Shown piece after piece: positions 1 to 36,640 of a stretch of DNA of 64,000 bases (the stretch's first letter is position 1; the number at the start of each line of letters is the position of its first letter). The DNA is taken from assembly GCA_034509425.1 (NCBI GenBank), contig JAVTVJ010000012.1:8281001-8345000 (forward strand). Reading direction: 5' to 3'. Made by a program: the position numbers and the translations under genes. The notes under the pieces are model-generated. The model searched no databases, was not told the origin of the DNA, and saw nothing but the letters and a program-made list of their open reading frames with translations. Source of the stretch: Eopsaltria australis. Taxonomy: Eukaryota > Chordata > Aves > Passeriformes > Petroicidae.

Positions 1-26684
<26,684 letters not shown>

Positions 26685-27739
26685 GACTCCTCTTAAAAAT
26701 AAAATGAAATGGGGAAAAATAACATACAAATAAAGCAAATTTTTTTTAAAAAGTTGATGTTGAGAGGAACAAATTGGAAGACAGAATTTAAAGTTTGTTT
26801 GATAACAGAATAGATAACAAAACATTTAACATGTATAAAATTTTGGAACTAATTGTAGTTATAGTTTTTTGCGCAAACACAATCTTGTCTTCTTTCCTCA
26901 CTTCTGCTTTGTTTAATCACAAGAGTGCTTTAATGATGACATTTAGCAAGTGTTCAGAATAATTGTTGTCAGGTCTTTTTGGTTTACTTTTCTTGTCAGT
27001 ACAGCTTTGCTTAGTATTAGAAGGCCAGGGAGCTTATGCCTAATGCAGTTGCTAGATTTATATATATAGTAATCTTGGAATTCTTCAATCTGTGCACTAG
27101 TGCCAGTCATAAAGCAGTTGATAAACTGTACTGGATGATTGGGTATAAGAAAGATTAAGTGTGCCAGTATTCTCCTTTTTATTTTCCTTTTTTTTTTCTC
27201 CATGTCATCTTTTTACATTAAGATGGCATTCCCAATCATTATTGCACTTATTTGTTAGGGACAGATTTTAATTGAAATGGCTGGCATACTGGTAGAGTGA
27301 AACTTCGGTTTCCTTATGCCACACAGTCTTGCATAAAAAAAGGTTCTTGCCTTAAAAATAAATAAACCCTCATTAATAATCTTTAATTTCTGATCTTTTT
27401 TGGAACAAACTGTTTTACATTCCCTTCATTTTGTTATGCATTTTACAATGATACAGCTCTATATTTACAGTACAACTCATTACTATAGCTGTGACTTATT
27501 ACAGGATTATGATAGAAATTATATTCATATATATGTAATTAGGTTATTTTTAACAATTCTGAGGAGGTGGTTAGTCTACAGTTTTTTTTATACCATAAAC
27601 AAAATATGGTCTTTGGCTAAAATTCCAATTTTACACAAACCTGCAAGCTAGATAGTTCCAATACTGGAAACAGCAACAAATAATTGCACAGTGCAAACTG
27701 TCACTAACAAAATAACCTTAGACATATCACACCTAAGAT

Positions 27740-27747
27740 ATGCTGCA
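27740..27747 (+). promoter_or_regulatory. miR-103/107 8-mer site
   Basis: ATGCTGCA, full 8-mer complement of the miR-103/107 seed in the DICER1 3' UTR. Repression of Dicer by this family is established in mammals. Confidence 0.7.
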
Positions 27748-28066
27748 GATTTTATAGTCAATTGGTTACGTATTTAACAAACAGAGCACCTTTACACTTA
27801 GAGATATTTCCACGTAAATTTCTTACTGTACTTTTCAGAGTTGCATGCGTATTTCATCAACCAAAGCTGTGCTGTTAACATGAAAGTTGATGTTTGAGAT
27901 ATAACTGCCGTACTTTTGATACATCTGTGATTTAGGTCCTTAATTTAGAGAAACTAGCTCATTGGTGTTTTGGTCTACTGGGAGCGTGGGGGGAAATCAT
28001 ACTTTTATTTTTTAGGCTTTGCCTATACTTCTTTAATTAGATTTTTGTAGGCACTCTTCACTTAAA

Positions 28067-28073
28067 TACCTCA
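28067..28073 (+). promoter_or_regulatory. let-7 7mer-A1 site in the 3' UTR
   Basis: TACCTCA, let-7 seed positions 2-7 plus A1. A weaker 6-mer (TACCTC) follows at 28190-28195. Confidence 0.5.
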
Positions 28074-29589
28074 GTTCTTTTTTTCTCTTCTTTTCCTTTT
28101 TATTTTTGCATGCATTGGGTTTTTTTCTGTTTTGGTGCTATGTTTATATATTATGCTTGAAATTTTAATTTTTTGCACTGTAACTATAATACCTCTTAAT
28201 TTACCTTTTAAAAAAAGCTGTGGGTCTTGTATTCCCACCAGTATCTGTAGAGGTTTGCTGCAATTTTGCCCTGTTAATTATGCTTGAAGTTTGAGAAAGC
28301 AGAGCAAGGTGTTTTAACGTTTTCCAGCACAATAGTTTGAACTTGATGCTGTGTCTTATGAACTAAATTACAAACAAATACTGTATTTCCTGCTTTTAAA
28401 CCCTATTCCTTTCCTCACAAATGCACACTAAAACAAAACAAAAACTGTCAGCTCTTGCTTTCTTAACAAAACATAAAGTAAATGCCTTAGTGACAAGGGG
28501 CAGACATTAAGCTTTTCTGAAATACAGTTTTCAAAAGTTCATATATTTGCTATATCAGTCACTTTTCAGTCTGTGAAAAGGACTGTTCTTGTATTTGAAA
28601 GCTGCTTGTTGTAGGAGTCAGACCAAGAATTAAAATAATAACTTATAAAAAAGTCTAGTATTTGTTTGGTACTTCAGTCATGAAAATAAGGCAAGGAGGT
28701 ATAAGAACTGCAAGTGTAAATGATATGGTGAAATGGAACAATAAAAACATGCAGTCCAAATTCTCAAATGTAAATTGCTTTGCATTAGCTGTTAAAAAAA
28801 CTAAAAAAGTCACTGATTTAAGCTATAGCTTGCTCTTTGTGGTAGGACTGAAGTTTCTTAGTGAAAATACATAATTACTGATGTCAACAATTCTGTGTTT
28901 CTGGCCAGACATCAATCCGCAGATTAAATCAGACCATCTAGAAAGTCTTAAGTAGTTTTAATTGCATTATGAAAAGCTAAAATTTCAGTTATTCTTTGAA
29001 TGCCTAAAATTCTTACTGATTGTTACAAGGTTGTAGATTCTCAGGGGTTTCAGGTAATTGTTAGCAGTGAAGTGGTTACGGAGTGTTTGGGTGCAGACAA
29101 AATCAGCTGAACCTACTCTGTGTTTCAGAACAGTTTAATGATCACTTTGTTACTAGATAAAGCGTATGAATTGGACATCCAAAATGTGTAGTGGCTGACT
29201 ATAAAGTAGTTTCTGCTGCTGATGCATTTTTAAATGCGTTTTAAATGCCGCGATTTTTTCCAGTGTGACCTCATTGAAATACTTTTTATCCTTTGAGACA
29301 GAAAATCCGTATTAGTTTCCATGTTATACATCTGTGTGTTTTACCCTACAGTTGATATGATTTTGATACTGGACAGTGTACGCTATTAAAGACCTAAATC
29401 TGATCATTTGAAGGTTGGGATAGAAATCACTTGACATGCTATAAGCACAAGTGTAAGCGGACTGTTGCAGCCCATCTTCAAAAGCAACCACACAGGCTCA
29501 TCATAAATAGTGTGGGGGTTAATTGGCATGAACCTTGGGGTTTTTTACCTAAGTCCTGTTATACTGTACTTTAAACAGTCCTCCTAACT

Positions 29590-29596
29590 ATGCTGC
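29590..29596 (+). promoter_or_regulatory. miR-103/107 7mer-m8 site
   Basis: ATGCTGC followed by G; seed positions 2-8 matched. Confidence 0.55.
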
Positions 29597-29673
29597 GTTT
29601 TTATTTTTATGGCTTTTTTTTGCGCTGTTCTGTTCATGTAGCACAAATAAGCATTGCACTTGGTACCATGCTT

Positions 29674-29680
29674 TACCTCA
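29674..29680 (+). promoter_or_regulatory. let-7 7mer-A1 site in the 3' UTR
   Basis: TACCTCA preceded by T; seed positions 2-7 plus A1. Confidence 0.5.
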
Positions 29681-30121
29681 TTTCAAGGAAAAAATGCTTA
29701 ACAGAGAGGAAAAATGTGGTTTGGCCTTGCTGCTGTTCTGATTTAATGACTTTGAAAAAGATAGTTTTTAATGCCTGCAATGTGTCATTTACTTGCACAA
29801 CTTAAATAGGTCATTTGTAACGTCTGTGGCATTTTTACTGTATGTGGAAAAATACAAAAAAGATGTGTAACAACTCTTGATTGTATTTTAAAGCTATTAT
29901 TTTTCTACTACATCATTTTACTGTTATGTGAAGTAATTAAAATTAGAATGACCTCTGACTGACACTCCAGTAATTATCTCTGAACAAACCAACATTTTAC
30001 ACATATAATGTAGTTTTTGGGAGAAGACAGCCCCTAGTAATTTGGTCAGCCTCAGCTAAATCTCTGTTCAGTCTGAATATTGAATGCCCAGTAGTGACTT
30101 CTGAAGTGTTTGTTCAGCTTG

Positions 30122-30128
30122 ATGCTGC
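30122..30128 (+). promoter_or_regulatory. miR-103/107 7mer-m8 site
   Basis: ATGCTGC followed by T in the DICER1 3' UTR. Confidence 0.55.
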
Positions 30129-31079
30129 TAAAGTCCATACAAAAAAAAGCCTACTATTTTTAAGTCTCATACACAATAGTATGTTGCAACTGCTGAGTAG
30201 AGAACTTGAACAAGAACCAGTTTCGGTGCTGGGGAGGAATTTAGTGGTGGCCCAGGGGTGAGGTGCTGGATCCTCAGCTAGTGGAAATTGATGTAGTATC
30301 ATTTTAGTCAATGGAACTGCATTCATTTACATACCTGAAGATCTTGTGCTTGTATGTATGTTGCAGTGTTTTGTTTCTCCTCCTTGTAAGCAAATACATA
30401 ACCATCAGCTGGAAAATGTTGGGGGTTTATGTTACTGCATATGACATAACATATGCTATATATTCTATGCATTTATCTGTACAGAAAATGAATTCTTTGT
30501 ATCCCAGTCACAGCAGCACACGCAATCCGAAAATGACAAATAGCATTGTGGTCTGCTGTGATCCTGCACTTGACTCTGACAGTATTCTGGGTTTGTTTTG
30601 GATGGGGTTCCCCATGAACACATTCTTATGGAAATCTCTGTGTTTTTTATATGAGTGAAGCAAGAAGCATTTTAATTTTTGGTACTTAATTACTGACATT
30701 GATCCTTTTTCAACTGCTCTCATATTCAAGAAGTTAATTTCTTTACTTTCATATTAGATTTTGAACCTTAAACACTACAGTTCATGACCATCAAATGTAA
30801 TCTAAATATGAGCTGTAACTCAATATGAATTATGTTAGCAAATATCTAGAGGTCATTGTAGTATACTCCACTAGCAGTTAAAATTAACTTCTGTCAAAGC
30901 TAACTACAATTCTTAAAAATAAATTTCATCCAAGAAAGTCTTTGGGGTTTTCCCTCTTTTATTTGAATGGCAACCACAGACTATTTTAATTGCTTTGTAG
31001 ATGCACTCAGAATTTACTGCAGCAGCAAGTTGGGGAGAAATGTTTGTGAACAATAATTGGAAATTGCAGGCATTTTTAT

Positions 31080-31087
31080 TGTAAATA
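31080..31087 (+). promoter_or_regulatory. Pumilio response element
   Basis: TGTAAATA matches the PUM1/2 consensus TGTANATA and lies near the distal end of the 3' UTR, 81 nt before the nearest miR-103/107 8-mer. Confidence 0.5.
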
Positions 31088-31167
31088 GTGTGACTGAAAA
31101 GATGGTTAAAATCAAGTAGAAAGAATAACAAATATAATTTGATGGACAATAAAATATTTACCATCAC

Positions 31168-31175
31168 ATGCTGCA
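31168..31175 (+). promoter_or_regulatory. miR-103/107 8-mer site
   Basis: ATGCTGCA near the distal end of the UTR, 53 nt before a second copy. Confidence 0.7.
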
Positions 31176-31220
31176 GCTGTCTTTAAGGGACATAAAATGT
31201 AATTCATTCATACTGTAATC

Positions 31221-31228
31221 ATGCTGCA
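31221..31228 (+). promoter_or_regulatory. miR-103/107 8-mer site
   Basis: ATGCTGCA, about 80 nt before the distal poly(A) signal. Sites near UTR ends tend to be effective. Confidence 0.7.
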
Positions 31229-31306
31229 GAAGTTTGCAATCTGCACCTTATGGATCACAATTACCTTTAATAGTTTTTTGTAATAATTGTAGCTGAGTAT
31301 ATCTCC

Positions 31307-31312
31307 AATAAA
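31307..31312 (+). terminator. DICER1: DICER1 distal polyadenylation signal
   Basis: Canonical AATAAA with upstream TGTA elements (31279 and 31288) that fit CFIm binding, and a downstream GT/T-rich region (about 31320-31360). Cleavage is inferred near 31330-31340. Confidence 0.85.
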
Positions 31313-31335
31313 GTTATGGTCTGTTCACCTTGTAT

Positions 31336-32364
31336 TGTCGTTTTGCTTTTTTTTTTAATTCCTGTTAATCGCTTCATAAATCTAGAGTTTACAAAAAATT
31401 GCTGTTCAGTCTAAATTTTTAAAAATATGTGAAAACATTTGTGGAAACAATATTTCTTGACCTTGTTTAAAGACTAGTCTGCTTGTCTCCTTCCTCTGAT
31501 GAATGAACTGTCTTCATAGCTATGTGAAGACTCTTAAGGGACACTCAGGTTAAAAATGATGGTGTATGTGGTACAATTTGATCTCTGTGTTGACCATTAT
31601 ACCTGCAAAATGTCTGTTGTAGCTGGGAGGCCCCAGAGCACAGGGGTTCTGGAACACAGGTTTGCATGACTGGCACATGTTTTAAGAATAATGTGTTAAT
31701 ATGAGCTAATAGTCTCAGCATTAATAACATTGATTTCATTAATTTTCTGTTTGTTTTCTGTTAGTATTTCGCTTATCCTGAATATTGAAAGTGGTGGTTG
31801 TGGAATGTTCTGACTGGCACAGTAGTGTCACATATCTTTTATGGAGACAAGTCAGACCTGCCAGACTAAGATCATGAGTCTTCCTTTCTGAAAACTTCAC
31901 AATGTAGCAGTCACTTATTTGGCATTTGCAGTCGGCATCTTTTACTACACATTTTGTCATAAGTTATAGACAAAAGCCAGCTGTGCTGCTGCAAGGCACG
32001 GTGATAGCTTATTCTGGGATTTGGAGAAGGAGCCTTTAAGGGTAAGGCCCTTCAAGCTCCAGTGTGTAGGCTGGTAAGGATGACAACAGAGCCCTCGCTT
32101 CCCCAGATCCAGCAAGTGAGTCAAATCAGAAAACATCCCAAATTTTCTGCAGGAAAATTGGTCTGAAAATAGTATTACGCATTGGTTGAGGATGCTGTTA
32201 CATCCTGTTAATTGTGGCAAAATGAGGTGAGGTATGGCCGCCTCAGCTGGAGTCTGCAAGAAAGTGACCCATCCCTTGCTGGGTAGCACTGTGAAGCAGT
32301 TGGAGTTCTCCAGAAAGTCAAGGTGTAAAATCAGTAGAGGTTCTGCTCCAAAGGCAGGCGGACA
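31336..32364. other. Intergenic DNA downstream of DICER1
   Basis: No gene is recognised. A 136-codon minus-strand open frame (31957-32367) abuts the truncated CR1 but does not continue CR1 protein sequence. It is probably flanking DNA or another unrecognised element. Confidence 0.6.
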
Positions 32365-34440
32365 CATTTTTTATCTGCAAACTTGCTTAGTATCCTTTCC
32401 AGTCCTGCATTCAAGATATTTATGAAGATGTTGAAGAGCACAGGGCCAAGGATGGAGGCCTGTGGAACCCCACTAGTGACAGATCACCGTCTGATGTCAC
32501 CCCATCCCCTGCAACCCTTTGTACCTGTGGGCCAGTTGCTCACCCGTCCATGATGTGTTTATCCAGCTGTGTGCTGGACATTTTGTCCAGAAGGACTCTT
32601 GCAAAACAGTATCAAAAGCTTTACTGAAATCCAAAAAGATTACATCTACTGCCTTTCCTATATCAACTAAGTGGGTTACCTTGTCATAAAAGGAAATCAG
32701 GTTTGATAAGCAGAATTTCTCCTTTGTGGAGCTGTACTGACTGACCAGTGAGTGACTGTGTTGTCTTTCAGGTGTTTTTCAATACCTCCTTGAATAATCT
32801 CCATAACTGTACCAGGCACTGAAGTGCAACTGACTGGCGTGTAGTTTCCAGGGTCCTCCTTGCTCTTGAGAATGAGGACAATGTGCACCAGCTGGGACCT
32901 CTGGATTCCCAAGAGTGCTCAAAAATTATCAAAGAGAGGTTTTGCAATGACATCAGCCAGCTCTTTGAGGACTCTTGGATGAATCCCATCAGGCTCCATA
33001 GATTTGTAGGGATCCAGCTGGAGCAGCAGATCCCATGAAATTGCAGGATTGACTGGGAGTTGATCGTTCTGGCAGTCACTGTCCTCCAGCTCAGGGCACT
33101 GAGACCCCTTAGTCCATCACTGATGCTAAAGACAGAGGTAGAGAATGCATTGAACACTTCTGCCTTGTCCATGTCCCTGTTTGTGAGGTGGCCATCCTCC
33201 TCCTGGAATGGGCTGATGTTTTTACACTGCCTATTGCCATTAATATATTTTTTAAAAATTTTTATTGTCCTCCACACTTCTGGCAGATTCAATTCCAGCT
33301 GAGCTTTGGCCACATGGATTTTCTCCCTCCAGTGGCAAGCAGCATCTCTGTATTCCTCTGTGTCACCTGACCTGGCTTCCATTGGGTATGCACCTTCCTT
33401 TTTTTGCCTTATTTCCGAGATTTCTGTTCAGCCAAGCTGGCTTTCTGCCTCACCTGCTTGACTTGCTACGTTGGGAATTGTGTGTTCTTGTGTCGTTAGG
33501 TTTAAAAAGTGACCAGCACTGGTGGACCCCAGCACCTGCAAAAACATTATCCCAGGGGATTTTACTTGCTGATTACATGAGCATCCTGAAGTCTGCTCTC
33601 CTTATGTCCATAGTTGAGGTTTTGCTGGCACTTTTCCTTGTGTCACCAGAGATTTTAAACTTGATCACTTTGTGGTCACCAATCTCCACTTGGTTTACGA
33701 GATCCTCTCTGCTGACAAGCAGCAAATCAATAAAGGTGTCTCTCTGGGTCGGCTCCCTTAGGACCTGTTTCATAAAGTCATCCAGGTTTTTTAGGAATCT
33801 TCTGGCCTGGCTTGTACCAGCTGTGTGATGGTCCCAGTTGATTCCTGGCGAGTTGATGTCCCCCGTAAGGACAAGGGAAGTTGACTTGGAAGTGACACTT
33901 TGTTCCTCAAAGAATAATTGGTCATCACCATCATCCTGGCTGGAAGGTCCATTAGAGACTCCCACAATGACATCCACATTATTTGTTTGTTTCTTGATTC
34001 TTACCCAGAGGCTCTCAACTGTGCCATTGCCAGCTGTGATCTCCACACATTCTACCCCTTCTGTTACCCACAGTGCCACCCCTCTGCCTGTCCCTCCTGA
34101 AGAGCCTGGAAATCTCCAGCAGGGCACTCCAGTCACAGGACTCATTCTACCAGTCTTCACTTCTGCCAGTGATGTCAAATCTCTGGGACTAGGCCAAAGC
34201 CTTGAGCTCCTCTTGTTTGCTCCTCATGGTGCATGCATTAGTGTAGAAACATTGCAGGTGTGGTGCACTTTAGCCAACACCTGATGAAGCAGATGAGGGA
34301 TCCCATTAGTGCTTGTTCTCTCAAGTTCTGGCACATCATCCCACCACTCATCACTCGGGAGCCTGGTTTTGCACTTTCCCCCTTCAATGCTAGTTTGAAG
34401 CCCTACTGTTTGTCCTTCTGACAATCCTCAGTGCTCACCC
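32365..34440 (-). mobile_element. CR1 LINE, endonuclease and partial reverse transcriptase, 3' truncated
   Basis: Read on the minus strand, CR1 ORF2 landmarks appear in order. The endonuclease start lies near 34260 (ANKRSSRLWPSPRD..), then TGRGVALWV, ESLWVRIK, LTGDINSPGINW, RRFLKNLDD and GDHKVIKFKI. A linker with AEVFNAFSTSVF follows, then RT motifs EDPGNYTPVS, KAFDTV and [18 protein letters not shown]. It stops at SKFAD, just where the catalytic FADD box should complete. It is frameshifted and has lost the rest of the RT and the 3' tail, so it is immobile. The usual CR1 defect is 5' truncation, so 3' loss implies a later deletion or rearrangement. Confidence 0.9.
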
Positions 34441-35329
34441 TATAGGAATTAAAGAAAGAATACTCCTGTCTATCTGAGGAAGAGTCTACAGGTACTGGTT
34501 TCTCATCTCCTTATTACAAGAAAAAATGTGTTTCATAATTGCATCAGTTGAAATAAGATTTATTTGGTCAGCTGTTATTACTCTCAAGTAAAATCACACA
34601 AAAAAAAGGAGTTTGAAAACTGAGGGGAGTAAGTTTTGGACAATGCTTGTCCTGAAAAGAGGTGCTAACAAAGCTAATCATAATTCAAATCCAGAAACAC
34701 TGAGGAGCAGGTTTGGTGCATGTAGGGGCTTCCCTTAACACTGCTGCCAGAGTCCAGGTGCAGGATCTGTTCCTTAGAGGAAATCTCCATGTCACTGGAC
34801 ACAGGCACTACTGACATGTAAGCACATTTTATTTTCCTCACAGCAGTGATTAGTTCTTTCCTTATTGTAGAATGTGAACAATAATTTCATTTTGGTGAGC
34901 AAAATAACCAAGAACCTTCCCAGTTTTATGGAAACAGTATCATTTACTTTGCTGCTTAACCACCTCCACTTACCTGGCTTATGCTATATTTTTAACATTA
35001 CTTTCATTTTATTGGAAGTCTCATGCTAGCTTTTAAATTGAAGTAATTTTCTTCTGTTAGCCTGAAAATTTCCTGTAGTTCTGAGTTCCTGTCTGGCTCT
35101 CACTGAAGTCACTGGGAAGACATCCACTTGGGGTCTGTAATGTGTGTGCATTTGAATTTAACACAGAAGTCCTTCAAACATGATAAGTGTAAATTCCAGA
35201 TGTCAAGCAAAAGGTGAGAAACACAGTGATGTGCAAGGGCAGCCTCTGCTGTACTGCTTCTATTTTTTCAGGCTTTTAAATAAAATGTGGCACATTCATT
35301 AGCTGCCTCCATCTGAGATAACCCAGCCT
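34441..35329. other. Intergenic DNA
   Basis: Unique AT-rich sequence. A phrase near 35095-35125 (CACTGAAGTCACTGGGAAG) resembles old amniote repeat debris. No gene is seen. Confidence 0.6.
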
Positions 35330-35618
35330 TTTTTCCCAAGTAACAAGTGACAGGACTAGAGGATATGGCCTTGAGTTGTGCAGGTTGTTGGATATCAGGA
35401 AAAATTTCTTTACTGAAAGAGTGGTCAGGCACTAGAACAGGCTGCTCAGGGAAGTGGTAGAATTCCCATCCCTGGAAGTGTACCAAAGGTGTGTAGATGT
35501 GGCACTTCGGGACATGGTTTTGTGGTGAACACAGTGGTGCTGGTTTAATGGTTGGACTTGATGATCTTAGAGATCTTTTTTACCCTTAACAACTCAGTGA
35601 TTCTATGACGATTCTACT
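35330..35618 (+). mobile_element. CR1 LINE 3' end
   Basis: Corresponds to the end of CR1 ORF2 (translated IRKNFFT-like, REVVEFPSLEVYQR) followed by the CR1 3' UTR with the phrase GGACTTGATGATCTTAGAG and the terminal repeats GATTCTATGACGATTCT. It is strongly 5' truncated, typical of CR1 insertion. Confidence 0.9.
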
Positions 35619-36467
35619 TCAGGCGTGCCCTCTGCAGACAGCATTAGGGCTAACTCCCACCCATTTCTCTGCTGTCAGTGGAGCTGCAGGGCACCATTTG
35701 GTTTTCCTGTCCTGAGATCACCCTTTCAAAATGAGGTGAGTTGAATGAGAAAGAGGCCCCTTCCTCCCTAACCTTGGGATGGCACTCAGTTGATGACATG
35801 GATCTCACACAGTAGCCTGAATGTGGAAACGTTCTTCCAGGGAAAGTGACGGAACAAGGAGAAAAGATTTCATCAGACCGCAGCATGGCCAGGGAATCAC
35901 TTGTTATTCCAGGGTCACTCTCATCTCTTTCCAAGGTGAGGATGATCCTCTCTTCTTTACAGCTGCTTGGCCTGAAGCAGGGGAGATGAACTGCTACAGC
36001 TGTTCCAGCATTTGTAATAAACTGGTGCTAAGTTGCAGACTTACCTAACTGAAGCACTGAGTTCCATGAGGAGACTGCAGGATCACCAGTCCAGTCCCCA
36101 ACTATATATTGCTTTAAAAAAGCAGTTATCCCAGAAGTACTTGAGTGGCACTTCCACATCACTTTTAGGGTAAGGCTTTTAACTTTACTTAGTTTCTCAT
36201 CTATACAGCGACACAGAGAGAAGAGCAGCGCTATGTTTGTGTGCGTTGCCTGTCTCACTACCATCATCAGTAAAAATGCAGCAAACACATCTCCTTAAGC
36301 ACAGACATCTGCTTCCATGTTCCTATACTACAGCCACTTAAATCAGTTATTTTTGCTTTTGTGTATTCATTCTCCAGTCATCGCCTGACTTCTGACGATA
36401 CCTGTCTGTCTAAAGGAATGAGCCCCTCCCTGAATTCAGTACAGCTCCAGGAGATTGATAGTTAAGA
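35619..36467. other. Intergenic DNA
   Basis: No coding gene or known repeat is recognised. Confidence 0.6.
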
Positions 36468-36640
36468 GAGTCATGGAATGGTTTGGAATGAAAGGGATCT
36501 AAAGGTGTAGTTCCATCCTGCCCCACGATGGTCAGGGACACCTTCCACTAGACCTGGTTGCTCAAAGCCCCATCCAGGCTGGCCTTCAACACTTCCAGGG
36601 ACTAGCCATCCACAACTTCTCTGCCTCTTCTAAGATCTGC
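36468..36640 (-). mobile_element. CR1 LINE 3' end
   Basis: Begins on the + strand with TCATGGAATGGTTTGGAATG, the complement of the CR1 3' tail, then runs through the complement of the CR1 3' UTR (CCATCCAGGCTGGCCTTCAA). A short, 5'-truncated copy. Confidence 0.85.

Larger units (their letters stand above)
26685..31335 (+). other. DICER1: DICER1 3' untranslated region
   Basis: About 4.65 kb of AT-rich sequence after the stop, comparable to the ~4 kb human DICER1 3' UTR. It contains miR-103/107 and let-7 seed sites, a Pumilio site at 31080-31087, several ATTTA elements and internal AATAAA hexamers (26729, 27361, 30918, 31148), which could give shorter isoforms. The distal signal at 31307 has the best context. 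The exact cleavage position is inferred. Confidence 0.85.

Noticed and set aside
33265..33828. 187-codon + strand open frame
   Set aside because: It is the antisense shadow of the CR1 endonuclease/RT remnant, which reads on the minus strand.
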